A stretch of DNA of 64,000 nucleotides from Corynebacterium vitaeruminis (GTDB lineage Bacteria > Actinomycetota > Actinomycetes > Mycobacteriales > Mycobacteriaceae). Below are positions 49,550 to 57,989 of this stretch, in pieces (within the stretch, counting starts at the first letter, position 1; the number at the start of each line of letters is the position of its first letter). A program made the translations under genes and the position numbers. Where the stretch lies: assembly GCF_001054325.1 (NCBI RefSeq), contig NZ_JVVM01000009.1:33884-97883 (forward strand), given 5' to 3'. The notes under the pieces were generated by a model. That model worked only from the letters and a program-made list of their open reading frames with translations, was not told where the DNA came from and did no database searches.

Positions 49550-49561
49550 AAAGGTGAGTTC

Positions 49562-51076
49562 ATGTCAGATCGTATTGCCCATGCTGGTCTCAAATCCAAG
49601 GTGATGACCGCGCAGGAGGCGGCGCAGTTCATCAACCACGGAGACATGGTGGGCTTCGCCGGATTTACCGGTGCCGGTTATCCGAAGGTTGTTCCGCCGG
49701 CTCTCGCTGAGCGCATGGAGGCCGCTCACGAACGGGGTGACGAGTTCAGGATTAAGGTCTTGACCGGCGCTTCTACCGCTCCGGAGCTTGACGGTGTGCT
49801 AGCGAAGGCCAATGGTGTGGAGTGGCGTATGCCGTATCAGTCCGATCCGGCCATGCGTAACCGTATTAACGCGGGCGACGCGTACTACAGCGATATGCAC
49901 CTGTCGCATTCCGGCCCGATGACTGAGCAGGGGTTCTTCGGTCCGGTCAACGTTGCCGTCGTTGAAGCCGTTCGCATTAAGGCTGATGGCTCCTTGATTC
50001 TCTCATCTTCCGTCGGTAACAGCATTTCTTACCTGAACACTGCAGAGAAGATCATCATTGAGGTCAACTCCTGGCAGTCTGAGGACCTCGAGGGCATGCA
50101 CGATATCTACAGTGTTGGTTTGCCTCCGAACCGCAAGGAGATTCCGATTCTGACTCCGGGTGACCGTATTGGTACCCCGTATGTTCCGATTGATGTCGAC
50201 AAGGTCGTTGCTGTCGTTGAGACTAACGCCGAGGATCGTAACTCGCCGTTCAAGCCGCTGGATGATGACTCTAAGGCCATTGCGGGCTATCTGCTCGACT
50301 TCCTCGATAGCGAGGTTAAGGCCGGTCGTCTGCCGGAGAACCTGCTGCCGATGCAGTCGGGTGTCGGCAACATTCCAAATGCTGTGCTTGCGGGTCTGCT
50401 TGACTCCAAGTATGAGAACCTGACCTCCTTCACTGAGGTCATTCAGGATGGCATGATTGACTTGATGGATGCTGGCAAGCTGACCGTGGCTTCCGGTACC
50501 GCTTTCTCGCTGTCTCCGGAATATGCAGCTCGAATGAATGAGAACGCTGCTGACTATCGTGACAAGATTGTGCTGCGTCCGCAGGATCTTTCCAATAACC
50601 CGGGTTTGACTCGCCGTATGGGGTTGATTGCCACCAACGGCATGATTGAGGCCGACATCTACGGTAACGTCAACTCCACTCATGTGGCTGGTTCGCGCTT
50701 GATGAACGGTATTGGTGGCTCCGGCGACTTCACCCGCAACGCCTACATTTCGTCGTTCGTGTCCCCGTCGTTGGCTAAGAATGGCAATATTTCTGCCATC
50801 GTGCCCATGGTCTCCCATGTTGACCACACCGAGCACGACGTGATGGTTATCATTACTGAGCAGGGTCTGGCTGACCTCCGTGGCTTGGCGCCACGTCAGC
50901 GTTCCCGAGTTGTCATTGAGAAGTGTGCTCACCCGATGTACAAGGAGGCGCTGCTCGAGTACGTTGAGCGTGCTGAGAAGGCCACTCCGTACCTGCACAC
51001 TCCACATGACCTGGGTACTTCTTACGACTTCCACCGCCGCTTCCTTGAGAGCGGCTCGATGAAGCCGGTTGATTAA
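49562..51076 (+). CDS. acetyl-CoA hydrolase/transferase family protein, ActA-like (copy 2)
   Basis: 504 residues, paralogue of the gene at 46529. The catalytic-glutamate segment VVAVVETNAEDRN and the glycine-rich NSTHVAGSRLMNGIGGSGDFTRNA are conserved, so both copies should be active. They differ mainly in the first 150 residues (for example GFAGFTGAGYPKVVPPALAERMEAAHERGDEFRI), where the acid-binding side may vary. ATG 49562 has GAAAGGTGAG upstream. The codon use (GTT, CGT, AAG, GAC) is that of a well-expressed gene. It has its own terminator at 51103. Confidence 0.9.
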   Translation: MSDRIAHAGLKSKVMTAQEAAQFINHGDMVGFAGFTGAGYPKVVPPALAERMEAAHERGDEFRIKVLTGASTAPELDGVLAKANGVEWRMPYQSDPAMRNRINAGDAYYSDMHLSHSGPMTEQGFFGPVNVAVVEAVRIKADGSLILSSSVGNSISYLNTAEKIIIEVNSWQSEDLEGMHDIYSVGLPPNRKEIPILTPGDRIGTPYVPIDVDKVVAVVETNAEDRNSPFKPLDDDSKAIAGYLLDFLDSEVKAGRLPENLLPMQSGVGNIPNAVLAGLLDSKYENLTSFTEVIQDGMIDLMDAGKLTVASGTAFSLSPEYAARMNENAADYRDKIVLRPQDLSNNPGLTRRMGLIATNGMIEADIYGNVNSTHVAGSRLMNGIGGSGDFTRNAYISSFVSPSLAKNGNISAIVPMVSHVDHTEHDVMVIITEQGLADLRGLAPRQRSRVVIEKCAHPMYKEALLEYVERAEKATPYLHTPHDLGTSYDFHRRFLESGSMKPVD

Positions 51077-51102
51077 TGTTCGACTAGGTTTCTAGGTGCG
51101 TT

Positions 51103-51148
51103 TCCCGCTTTACGACGGAGTTTGCGTCGTAGGGCGGGATTTGCTTTT
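51103..51148 (+). terminator. terminator after the second CoA-transferase gene
   Basis: TCCCGCTTTACGACG (51103-51117) pairs with CGTCGTAGGGCGGGA (51125-51139) with two G-U type mismatches, followed by TTTGCTTTT. Confidence 0.85.
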
Positions 51149-51157
51149 AGTATCCGC

Positions 51158-51173
51158 TCGAAAGAATGTTCGA
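51158..51173. promoter_or_regulatory. LexA (SOS) box
   Basis: TCGAAAGAATGTTCGA has the TCGAA(A/C)-N4-GTTCGA form of actinobacterial SOS boxes. It lies 117 bp upstream of the HNH endonuclease gene and just after the terminator of the previous gene. Confidence 0.7.
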
Positions 51174-51290
51174 ACTTGGCGGTGATTCTTGGGCTTGGGC
51201 GGCGGTTTGAATCCGGGGTGGGGGATATGGTGTGGGCGAATTGATAAAGAACTGTTCGTTAGGGGACCTCGTTAGGGAGGGGACAGTGCA

Positions 51291-52820
51291 ATGTCAGAGT
51301 TGGAATCGTGTGGGGAATTTCGCTTCAGTCATGAGGTGAGGGCTCATCCGCTCGCTGAAGTGATGCGGGAGATTAATCGCTTGCAAGTGGTTATCGCACA
51401 GCAGGTGGCACCGCCGGATGATGGTGATGTTGAAGCTCATCTGGCTTACTGGTCGGTGGTGCTGGGTATCTCGCGCACCGAAGTGAATAAATATATGGAA
51501 ATTGGCTACATGCTTGGACGCATGCCGCAATTGGCGGAAATGTGTCAGGAGCGCGGGCACTTGTCAATGAAGCATTTGGCAATGCTCGGAAAACACACAC
51601 GCCCTGTAGTCGATGAAAAAGTTGACGCAGTTGAGTCGAGTCTCGTGGACGTCGTTAAGCCGAGGCGAGACGGGGAAGCGCTCCGTGGAGTGCGGGCGAT
51701 GGCAACGCGCGTGCAGCGAGTGATTGGTGAGTGTGCTCCGGAAGTGCGGCCACGCGATGTGGATGTTGCTGGGGTGCACGTTGATAGGGTCCTGGCCCGG
51801 AATGTAGATGCGACCGTGGATGCTGCAATTGATGTGGCGGCATACCAAGTCGAGAAGGATGGGGAATCTGCGGAGGATCCCGCGGAGTCGCCTGAGGTGC
51901 AGGAGGTTCAAGCTGCGGCTCTCGACTACTTTGGCGATCGTATGACGGTTAAGGAGTTTGTCGCGGTTGATGAACATGGTGACGCTGGGGTGACAACGTT
52001 GACTACTGTGCTCGAGCGACATCATGCGGTGGAAGCTCTCGCAATTATCGACGCAGTGGCTAAGCAGATGAAAGTGAGTCGCGCCGCAGCTTTCATGCAT
52101 GCGTTACGCGGTACTTGTGAGGTGGAGGTGAATCTGGAGCTTTTCCGGGTGCTCTCTCCCGGGGTGGATGGTGAGCCGGAAAACACTCCAGTGTGGCTTA
52201 CTGGTGCTGGTTGGCTTTCTTCACTGGTGGCTGAAGCTTGGCTGAAGCGGGTATCTACATTGCGGGTGTTAGGAGATAGTGCGGTCGACGGCTATCGCCC
52301 CTCCGAGTCTCAGCGCGCATTCGTGCGTGCCCGTGACGGAGTGTGTAGCTTTCCTGGCTGTGACGTCCCCGCGGAAAAATGCGATATCGACCATATTGTG
52401 GAATTTGATCATGGTCTTTCTGAGGGGGAGCGACAAAAGGAGGGGGTCACGCACACAGATAATCTCCACTGTCTCTGCCGACGGCACCACAACCTCAAAA
52501 CTGCCGGTATGTGGCGAGTGGTTCGAGGTGATGATGGGGTTGAAGCCTGGACGTTCCTCTCTTGTGATGAAGGGCCGTTTGCGCGGTCAGAAAAAGCTCA
52601 CACTGGGCATGGTCGGTATACCTTCGCCTCGCAGACGGAAAAGAAGACTTCCGCGTTGGCTGAACACAATGAGAAACGCCGCAAATTGCATGACAGTCTC
52701 CGCGGCCTAGTGGATAAGGTGCGGCGGGATTTGAAAGAGGAAAAAGGGGTGGGAAGGACGGATTGTGAAAGCGATGGAGATGGTGAAAATTGCGGAGACT
52801 GTGGCGGGGGCGAGCATTAG
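51291..52820 (+). CDS. DUF222/HNH endonuclease (13E12-repeat type)
   Basis: 509 residues. The N-terminal two thirds is the helical DUF222 region (ARAYW-like [25 protein letters not shown], then [18 protein letters not shown]). The HNH nuclease domain is at about residues 345-405: [30 protein letters not shown], then [15 protein letters not shown], with the paired cysteines and histidines for zinc and catalysis. The C-terminus is low complexity and ends in CGDCGGGEH. Such genes are scattered, variable elements in corynebacteria and mycobacteria, with no assigned biological role. AGGGAGGGGA precedes ATG 51291. A LexA box upstream suggests DNA-damage induction. Confidence 0.87.
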   Translation: MSELESCGEFRFSHEVRAHPLAEVMREINRLQVVIAQQVAPPDDGDVEAHLAYWSVVLGISRTEVNKYMEIGYMLGRMPQLAEMCQERGHLSMKHLAMLGKHTRPVVDEKVDAVESSLVDVVKPRRDGEALRGVRAMATRVQRVIGECAPEVRPRDVDVAGVHVDRVLARNVDATVDAAIDVAAYQVEKDGESAEDPAESPEVQEVQAAALDYFGDRMTVKEFVAVDEHGDAGVTTLTTVLERHHAVEALAIIDAVAKQMKVSRAAAFMHALRGTCEVEVNLELFRVLSPGVDGEPENTPVWLTGAGWLSSLVAEAWLKRVSTLRVLGDSAVDGYRPSESQRAFVRARDGVCSFPGCDVPAEKCDIDHIVEFDHGLSEGERQKEGVTHTDNLHCLCRRHHNLKTAGMWRVVRGDDGVEAWTFLSCDEGPFARSEKAHTGHGRYTFASQTEKKTSALAEHNEKRRKLHDSLRGLVDKVRRDLKEEKGVGRTDCESDGDGENCGDCGGGEH

Positions 52821-52826
52821 ATTCTG

Positions 52827-52854
52827 CTACACTCAACTATGTCCATATAGTGAG
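52827..52854 (+). promoter_or_regulatory. leuB promoter and LtbR-like motif
   Basis: TACACT (52827-52832) or TATAGT (52845-52850) can serve as -10. ACTATGTCCATATAGT (52835-52850) is an imperfect palindrome, and CATATAGTGAGA (52843-52854) matches what I remember of the LtbR operator that represses leuB in C. glutamicum. Confidence 0.4.
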
Positions 52855-52870
52855 AAGGGTATCTCAAAAA

Positions 52871-53905
52871 ATGACTGAGGCAGGAAAGCTGAAAATCGCC
52901 GTCATCCCGGGTGATGGCATCGGCACGGAAGTTACGGCAGAGGCACTGAAGGTGCTGGGGGCCGCCATCGGCGAGTTCGACACAACCGAGTACGACCTCG
53001 GCTCGCGTCGCTACTTGCGCAATGGCGAACTGCTCACCGACGCCGACCTTGACTCCCTGCGTGAGCACGACGCTATCTTGCTCGGTGCGATTGGTGACCC
53101 GGCAAACGTTCCTCCGGGAGTTCTCGAGCGCGGTCTGCTGCTGAAGATGCGTTTCGCGCTGGATCACCACGTGAACCTGCGTCCGTCCAAGCTCTTCCCA
53201 GGCGTCGAGTCCCCGCTGAAGAACCCGGGCGAAATCGATTTCGTGGTCGTCCGTGAAGGTACCGAGGGCGCCTACACCGGTAATGGTGGTGCGATTCGCG
53301 TCGGCACGCCACACGAGGTTGCCAATGAGACCTCCGTCAATACTCGCTTCGGCGCTGAGCGCGTTGTCCGCTACGCCTTCGAGCTGGCGATGACCCGCCG
53401 CAAGAAGCTAACCCTTGTCCACAAGACCAATGTCCTGGTGCACGGCGGCGGTATGTGGCAGCGCACGGTCGATGAGGTCGCGAAGGAATACCCAGAGGTA
53501 GACGTCGATTACTCGCACATCGACGCCGCGACGATTTACCTGGTCACTAATCCTTCGCGTTTCGACGTCATTGTCACCGACAACCTCTTCGGCGACATCA
53601 TTACCGATGAAGCTGGTGCAGTGTCGGGCGGTATTGGTCTGGCTGCGTCCGGCAACATCGACGCTTCCAATACCAACCCGTCCATGTTCGAGCCCGTTCA
53701 CGGCTCCGCGCCCGACATTGCTGGCAAGGGCATTGCTGACCCGACGGCAGCCATCCTGTCGGGTGCCATGATGCTGCGCCATCTGGGGCGTGAGGAAGAT
53801 GCTCAGCGTATCGAAGCAGCTGTGGAAGCTGACATGGCCAACCGCGGTGACGGCCCAATCAAGACCACTGAAGTTGGCGACCGTATCGCGGCTGCTTTGA
53901 AGTAG
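52871..53905 (+). CDS. leuB: 3-isopropylmalate dehydrogenase
   Basis: 344 residues. Third step of leucine synthesis, oxidative decarboxylation with NAD. It begins [15 protein letters not shown]; the substrate loop is [26 protein letters not shown], the catalytic lysine is in [14 protein letters not shown], and the metal-binding aspartates are in [31 protein letters not shown] binds NAD. ATG 52871 has GAAGGG upstream, which lies in the loop of a small TGAGA/TCTCA inverted repeat. A longer open frame back to 52790 overlaps the HNH gene and is not used. Confidence 0.95.
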   Translation: MTEAGKLKIAVIPGDGIGTEVTAEALKVLGAAIGEFDTTEYDLGSRRYLRNGELLTDADLDSLREHDAILLGAIGDPANVPPGVLERGLLLKMRFALDHHVNLRPSKLFPGVESPLKNPGEIDFVVVREGTEGAYTGNGGAIRVGTPHEVANETSVNTRFGAERVVRYAFELAMTRRKKLTLVHKTNVLVHGGGMWQRTVDEVAKEYPEVDVDYSHIDAATIYLVTNPSRFDVIVTDNLFGDIITDEAGAVSGGIGLAASGNIDASNTNPSMFEPVHGSAPDIAGKGIADPTAAILSGAMMLRHLGREEDAQRIEAAVEADMANRGDGPIKTTEVGDRIAAALK

Positions 53906-53939
53906 AGCGTGCAGTGGCGCGCTAAAAATAGGGGAGGGG

Positions 53940-54593
53940 CTAGACAATCACGGTCTTGCCATCGACGGTAGTGATGCGTGTCCTACCGTCGGCAGTGTAC
54001 TCGATGAAGTCTGACGCATGTCCGATCTGGGCTAGCACATCGATGATGGTGTCAAGGGTGTGTGGGGATGAGCTTCTTGCACCGTCATCGGGACCATCCC
54101 CTCCCAGCCCCGCCACCAGCGCATCCCTCGTAATCTCCGCATGTCCCAGGTGCTGAGCCGCCTCGTGGAAGACATGCACAATCACTCCTTCGATACTGCC
54201 GCACCACCAACGGTCCTTATCAGTAGGAATCACAGCAGGAGCAGCAGCGCGATCCACGCCTTGCAACTCCACCAGTGCGGATTCGATGGCTGCGCGGTCG
54301 CGGTGGTAAATCTCCAGCCCCTCCGCAACACTGCAATGGGCGGAAAACTCACCGTCGCGGTCGCGGACATAGTCACGACCGAGGCAGACGCGCTCGAGCC
54401 AGTAGCGCGCGGATCCGGTCACATGACGCAGCAGCACGGCCAGGGAGTTAATGGCTGGGATGGGGAGGGTTGCGTTGAAGGTGTCGTCGTCAAGCGTGGC
54501 GACGAGTGCCGCGAGCTTGTCCATCCTGCCGAGGATGTGGGCATCGAGCGGCCATTCGGGATTTGTGGAAGCGCTGTGTGTGGAATCGGTCAT
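53940..54593 (-). CDS. DinB-like (DUF664) metal-dependent protein
   Basis: 217 residues. Four-helix DinB/mini-DinB superfamily: LRHVTGSARYWLERVCLG carries the first metal histidine, and VIVHVFHEAAQHLGHAEITRDAL the other two. Members are thiol- or glutathione-type transferases; in actinobacteria mycothiol is the usual thiol, so a mycothiol-dependent reaction is possible but not shown. The C-terminal 45 residues (after DGPDDGARSSS) extend beyond the fold. ATG 54593 has AATACT ending 7 nt upstream. It is convergent with leuB and divergent from the DUF294 gene (61 bp). Confidence 0.78.
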   Translation of the reverse strand: MTDSTHSASTNPEWPLDAHILGRMDKLAALVATLDDDTFNATLPIPAINSLAVLLRHVTGSARYWLERVCLGRDYVRDRDGEFSAHCSVAEGLEIYHRDRAAIESALVELQGVDRAAAPAVIPTDKDRWWCGSIEGVIVHVFHEAAQHLGHAEITRDALVAGLGGDGPDDGARSSSPHTLDTIIDVLAQIGHASDFIEYTADGRTRITTVDGKTVIV

Positions 54594-54654
54594 AAGGTCG
54601 AGTATTCCTGCAAATCACTCCTATTGGAAGCAAAAATAGGGGATAATTGGCCCC

Positions 54655-56529
54655 ATGACCGTCGAGCTTGCGGAAATCGCAGACTTCCTCAGCCACACTC
54701 GCCCCTTTTCGGATCTCACTGATGAAGAGCGCGCGACTATCCCACCGCTTTTGACCATGCGGTATGCCCGTCGTGGCACTGAGATTATCCGGGCGGGTGC
54801 GGATAATAACAGTTGCTTCATCATTCGCTCTGGCATGGTGGATGTCTTTGACCCAGCTGGCACGCTGCTGGACAGGCGAGACGTGGGTGATCATTTCGGC
54901 TATTCGACGCTGCTGAGCAGTGACCCCTCGCTGTACACGATGACGGCGGTGGAGGACTGCGTATTCCTGGTGATCTCCAAGGATGTCTTTGAGCGGCTCA
55001 ATGGCCGGTTCGTAGAGGTCCGGCGCTACTACGGTGGTGAAAACGCCCGCATTCGCGCAGTGGCATCGAAGCTGCGGAGTACTGCGGCCTCGGAGTCGTT
55101 GCGCACACGGGTTGCGGACCTGATGGAAACCTCGCTGGTGACCTGCAGCGCTGACGCGACAGTGCAAGAGGCGGCACAGATTATGACGGAGCGGAATGTC
55201 TCCAGTCTGCTGGTGATGGAGTCTGCAGGCGCCAACCAGAGGCCGCTCGTTGGCATCATCACGGACCGCGACCTTCGGCGTCGGGTACTGGCAGAGGCCA
55301 AGCCCGCGGCGACGCTCGTAAGCGAAGTGATGACCGAGAACCCGGAAACCATTAGCCCCGACCTGCTGGTTTTCGAGGCCATGCTGCTGATGGCCGAGCG
55401 CGGTTACCACCACCTGCCAGTGCATGACGGGACGAGAGTGGTCGGCATGATTGTTATTGGTGACCTCCTGCGCAGTCTGCACACCGATCCCGTGTATGCG
55501 ACGGCGACGCTGGCGCGAAAGAGCGATATCTCAGAGATTGCAGAGATTGCCCAGAACGCGCGACGAATTGTCGGCCGGTTCATTGACCGGGGTGATTCGG
55601 GGGAGGAGGTCTCGAAGCTGCTGACTGCCGTGACCGATGCTGTTACCCGGCGCCTGGTTGCCCTCGCCGAGGAAAAGCTTGGGCCTCCACCGGTCAGCTA
55701 CGCGTTTGCGGTCCTGGGCTCGCATGGGCGCGGAGAGATGGGGCTCGCATCCGATCAGGACAATGCGCTGGTTCTCGCCGACGACTACGATGCCGACGTT
55801 CACGCTGACTATTTCGCCGCGCTTAGCGACGAGCTTTGCACCAACCTCGACCGAGTCGGTTATCCGCTCTGTCCAGGGGACATGATGGCCAGCAATCCCG
55901 CGTGGAGGATGACCAAGTCGCAGTGGTTGCACACTTTCCACGGGTGGATCACTGCGCCGGAGGCGGAGGCGTTGCTACATGCACAGACCTTCTTTGACAT
56001 GCGTGGGGTAGCGGGCGACGTGCAATTAGTGGAGGAACTGCGCGCAGCTTACTTGCCGTTGGCGCAGAACTCGCCGCGCTTGCACGCGCACTTGGCTAAG
56101 CTCGCGGCCTGGCGGGAACCACCGCTCGGGTTCTTCCGTGGCCTGGTGCTGGAAAAGGGCGGCGAGCACGCGGAAACCCTGGACATCAAAAAGGGTGGAA
56201 CTGCTGCTGCGGTGCAGATGGCGCGTCTATTTGCTGTGGCAGCCGGATTGCCACAGCTGTCGACACGTGACCGCTTGGCAGCAAGTGCCGGAGCCGGAAG
56301 CGTGAGTCGTCAAGGTGCCCAAGACCTAGTAGATGCGTTCGAGTTCCTGTGCACAGTGCAGCTTCATCACCAGCAGGCGCAGTTCAACGCCGGCGGCCAA
56401 CCGAATAATCACATCTACCCGAAGCGCCTCTCCAGTCTGGAACGAGAGCACCTGCGTGACGCGTTTGGTGTTATCCGCAAGTTGCAGCAGAGTCTCGGGG
56501 CGAAGTATCCCATCCGGGCGATGTCGTGA
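54655..56529 (+). CDS. cyclic-nucleotide-binding/CBS/DUF294 nucleotidyltransferase-like signalling protein
   Basis: 624 residues. Order: cNMP-binding fold (residues 1-125; GTEIIRAGADNNSCFIIRSG, GDHFGYSTLL), two CBS domains (about 150-270; VTCSADATVQEAAQIMTERNVSSLLVME and NPETISPDLLVFEAMLLMAERGYHHLPV), a DUF294 nucleotidyltransferase-like core with GSHGRGEMGLASDQDNALVLAD, and a DUF294 C-terminal domain. The GS...DxD motif is complete, so nucleotidyl transfer, perhaps onto a protein, is possible. ATG 54655 has GATAAT ending 7 nt upstream and no ribosome binding site. An exonuclease gene follows by 7 bp. Confidence 0.85.
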   Translation: MTVELAEIADFLSHTRPFSDLTDEERATIPPLLTMRYARRGTEIIRAGADNNSCFIIRSGMVDVFDPAGTLLDRRDVGDHFGYSTLLSSDPSLYTMTAVEDCVFLVISKDVFERLNGRFVEVRRYYGGENARIRAVASKLRSTAASESLRTRVADLMETSLVTCSADATVQEAAQIMTERNVSSLLVMESAGANQRPLVGIITDRDLRRRVLAEAKPAATLVSEVMTENPETISPDLLVFEAMLLMAERGYHHLPVHDGTRVVGMIVIGDLLRSLHTDPVYATATLARKSDISEIAEIAQNARRIVGRFIDRGDSGEEVSKLLTAVTDAVTRRLVALAEEKLGPPPVSYAFAVLGSHGRGEMGLASDQDNALVLADDYDADVHADYFAALSDELCTNLDRVGYPLCPGDMMASNPAWRMTKSQWLHTFHGWITAPEAEALLHAQTFFDMRGVAGDVQLVEELRAAYLPLAQNSPRLHAHLAKLAAWREPPLGFFRGLVLEKGGEHAETLDIKKGGTAAAVQMARLFAVAAGLPQLSTRDRLAASAGAGSVSRQGAQDLVDAFEFLCTVQLHHQQAQFNAGGQPNNHIYPKRLSSLEREHLRDAFGVIRKLQQSLGAKYPIRAMS

Positions 56530-56536
56530 GCACACA

Positions 56537-57124
56537 ATGTTGAAGTTTTTCAAACCCCGCAAGAAACTTCTGGACACACCCGTCCGCGACAATGCTTGGC
56601 TCGCGGTAGACGTGGAAACCACCGGCCTGGATCCGGCCAAAGATCAGCTGCTTTCCATCGGCTGGGTCGCGGTAGAAGGCCGCGACATCGTGCTGGAAGA
56701 GTCGGGCCACCTTCTCATTCGACCGGAGCGTGAGGAGGTGAGCGTCGGCGAGTCAGCGACGGTGCATGGGCTTACCGACGACATGGTCGCAACCGGGGTA
56801 GACGCCGAGGTCGCCGTCGGCAAGCTGTTAGAAGCTCTGCGCGGACGGAAGCTGTTGGCGCACTACGCGCGGATGGAAGTTGGTTTCCTGGATCCGTTGT
56901 GTCGAAAGTACTTTGATGCGCGGTTTGACGTGCCGGTGGCGGACACCATGACACGCGAGTACGACGCCATTTTGCGGGCCAACCGTGAGCCCGTGCGTGA
57001 TGAGCTGCGGTTGTGGTCGTTGTGTGACAGGTACGGGGTTCCGCGTTTTAAGGCGCATCACGCGTTCAGCGATGCGCTGGCTTGCGCGCTGGTGTGGCTC
57101 GCCCAAGAATCGCGTGGGGTTTAG
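56537..57124 (+). CDS. DnaQ-like 3'-5' exonuclease (second in window)
   Basis: 195 residues. DEDDh exonuclease: ExoI AVDVETTGLDPAKDQLLSIGW, ExoII LLAHYARMEVGFL, ExoIII FKAHHAFSDALACALVW. It follows the DUF294/CBS gene by 7 bp, an association widely seen in bacteria, which hints that the two proteins act together. ATG 56537 begins the basic N-terminus MLKFFKPRKK; a longer open frame inside the preceding gene is not used. The substrate is unknown. Confidence 0.88.
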   Translation: MLKFFKPRKKLLDTPVRDNAWLAVDVETTGLDPAKDQLLSIGWVAVEGRDIVLEESGHLLIRPEREEVSVGESATVHGLTDDMVATGVDAEVAVGKLLEALRGRKLLAHYARMEVGFLDPLCRKYFDARFDVPVADTMTREYDAILRANREPVRDELRLWSLCDRYGVPRFKAHHAFSDALACALVWLAQESRGV

Positions 57125-57189
57125 AGAACAAGTATTAGAGAGTGGGGGTCGTTGCATAACTATCGCAATGTGACGTGTACCCTATTTTT

Positions 57190-57978
57190 ATGCGTATTGC
57201 TCGAATCGCCCACCCAGAGGGCATGTGCTTCGCGCTCGTCGAGGGCGAAGGCAATGAAGTCACTTTGCACGAGATCGAAGGGCACCCTTTCGGTCAGCTG
57301 AATAAGACCGGTCGTTCCTGGCCGCTTGCCGACGTACGTCTGCTCGCCCCGATGCTGCCATCGAAGGTCATCGCTATTGGCCGTAACTACGCTGACCACG
57401 TCGCCGAGGTGTTCAAGAAGTCGGCTGAATCGCTGCCGCCGACGATGTTCATTAAGCCGCCGACGGCCGTCATTGGTCCGGAAGCGCCGATTCGCATTCC
57501 GGATTTCGCCACCAACGTCGAGTTCGAGGGCGAGCTGGCACTGGTTATCGGTAAGCCGTGCAAGAACGTGAAGAAGGAAAACGCCCACGATGTGATCTTC
57601 GGATACACCATCGTAAACGACGTTTCCTCCCGTGACCTGCAGTTCGCCGACGGTCAGTGGGCGCGCGCAAAGGGCATCGACACCTTCTGCCCGCTCGGTC
57701 CGTGGATTCAGACGGAGCTGGATTACAACGAGCTGCCGATCAAGGCACACCTGACTCACGAGGGTGTTACCGAGACCAAGCAGGACTCCAACTCCAACCA
57801 GATGATTATGTCTATCCCGGAGATCATCGAGTTCATTACCGCCTCGATTACGCTACTGCCGGGTGACGTCATCTGCACCGGCTCCCCGGCCGGTACCGCT
57901 GCGATGTTCCCGGGCGACCGCATCGAGATTGAGATTCCGGGTATCGGCAAGCTGGCCAATCCGGTGGAGCGGGCTTAA
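57190..57978 (+). CDS. odx: fumarylacetoacetate hydrolase family protein, probable oxaloacetate decarboxylase
   Basis: 262 residues. FAH fold: IAIGRNYADHVAE, metal-binding glutamates and aspartate in VEFEGELALVIGK and YTIVNDVSSRDLQFAD, and the closing GDVICTGSPAGTAAMFPGD. In C. glutamicum the homologue beside gltX (cg1458) is a soluble oxaloacetate decarboxylase, and the conserved neighbourhood supports the same call; without that, other acylpyruvase-type activities would be possible. ATG 57190 has TACCCT ending 6 nt upstream and no ribosome binding site. It is convergent with the isochorismate synthase gene. Confidence 0.82.
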   Translation: MRIARIAHPEGMCFALVEGEGNEVTLHEIEGHPFGQLNKTGRSWPLADVRLLAPMLPSKVIAIGRNYADHVAEVFKKSAESLPPTMFIKPPTAVIGPEAPIRIPDFATNVEFEGELALVIGKPCKNVKKENAHDVIFGYTIVNDVSSRDLQFADGQWARAKGIDTFCPLGPWIQTELDYNELPIKAHLTHEGVTETKQDSNSNQMIMSIPEIIEFITASITLLPGDVICTGSPAGTAAMFPGDRIEIEIPGIGKLANPVERA

Positions 57979-57989
57979 GTTGCTAGGGC

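Noticed and set aside
51261..51275. Second LexA-like half site AGAACTGTTCGTT near the HNH start
   Set aside because: Only one half fits; the other arm matches 2 of 6 positions.
52790..52870. N-terminal extension of LeuB from 52790
   Set aside because: It would overlap the HNH gene and include the leuB promoter; LeuB proteins begin at the [12 protein letters not shown] segment close to ATG 52871.
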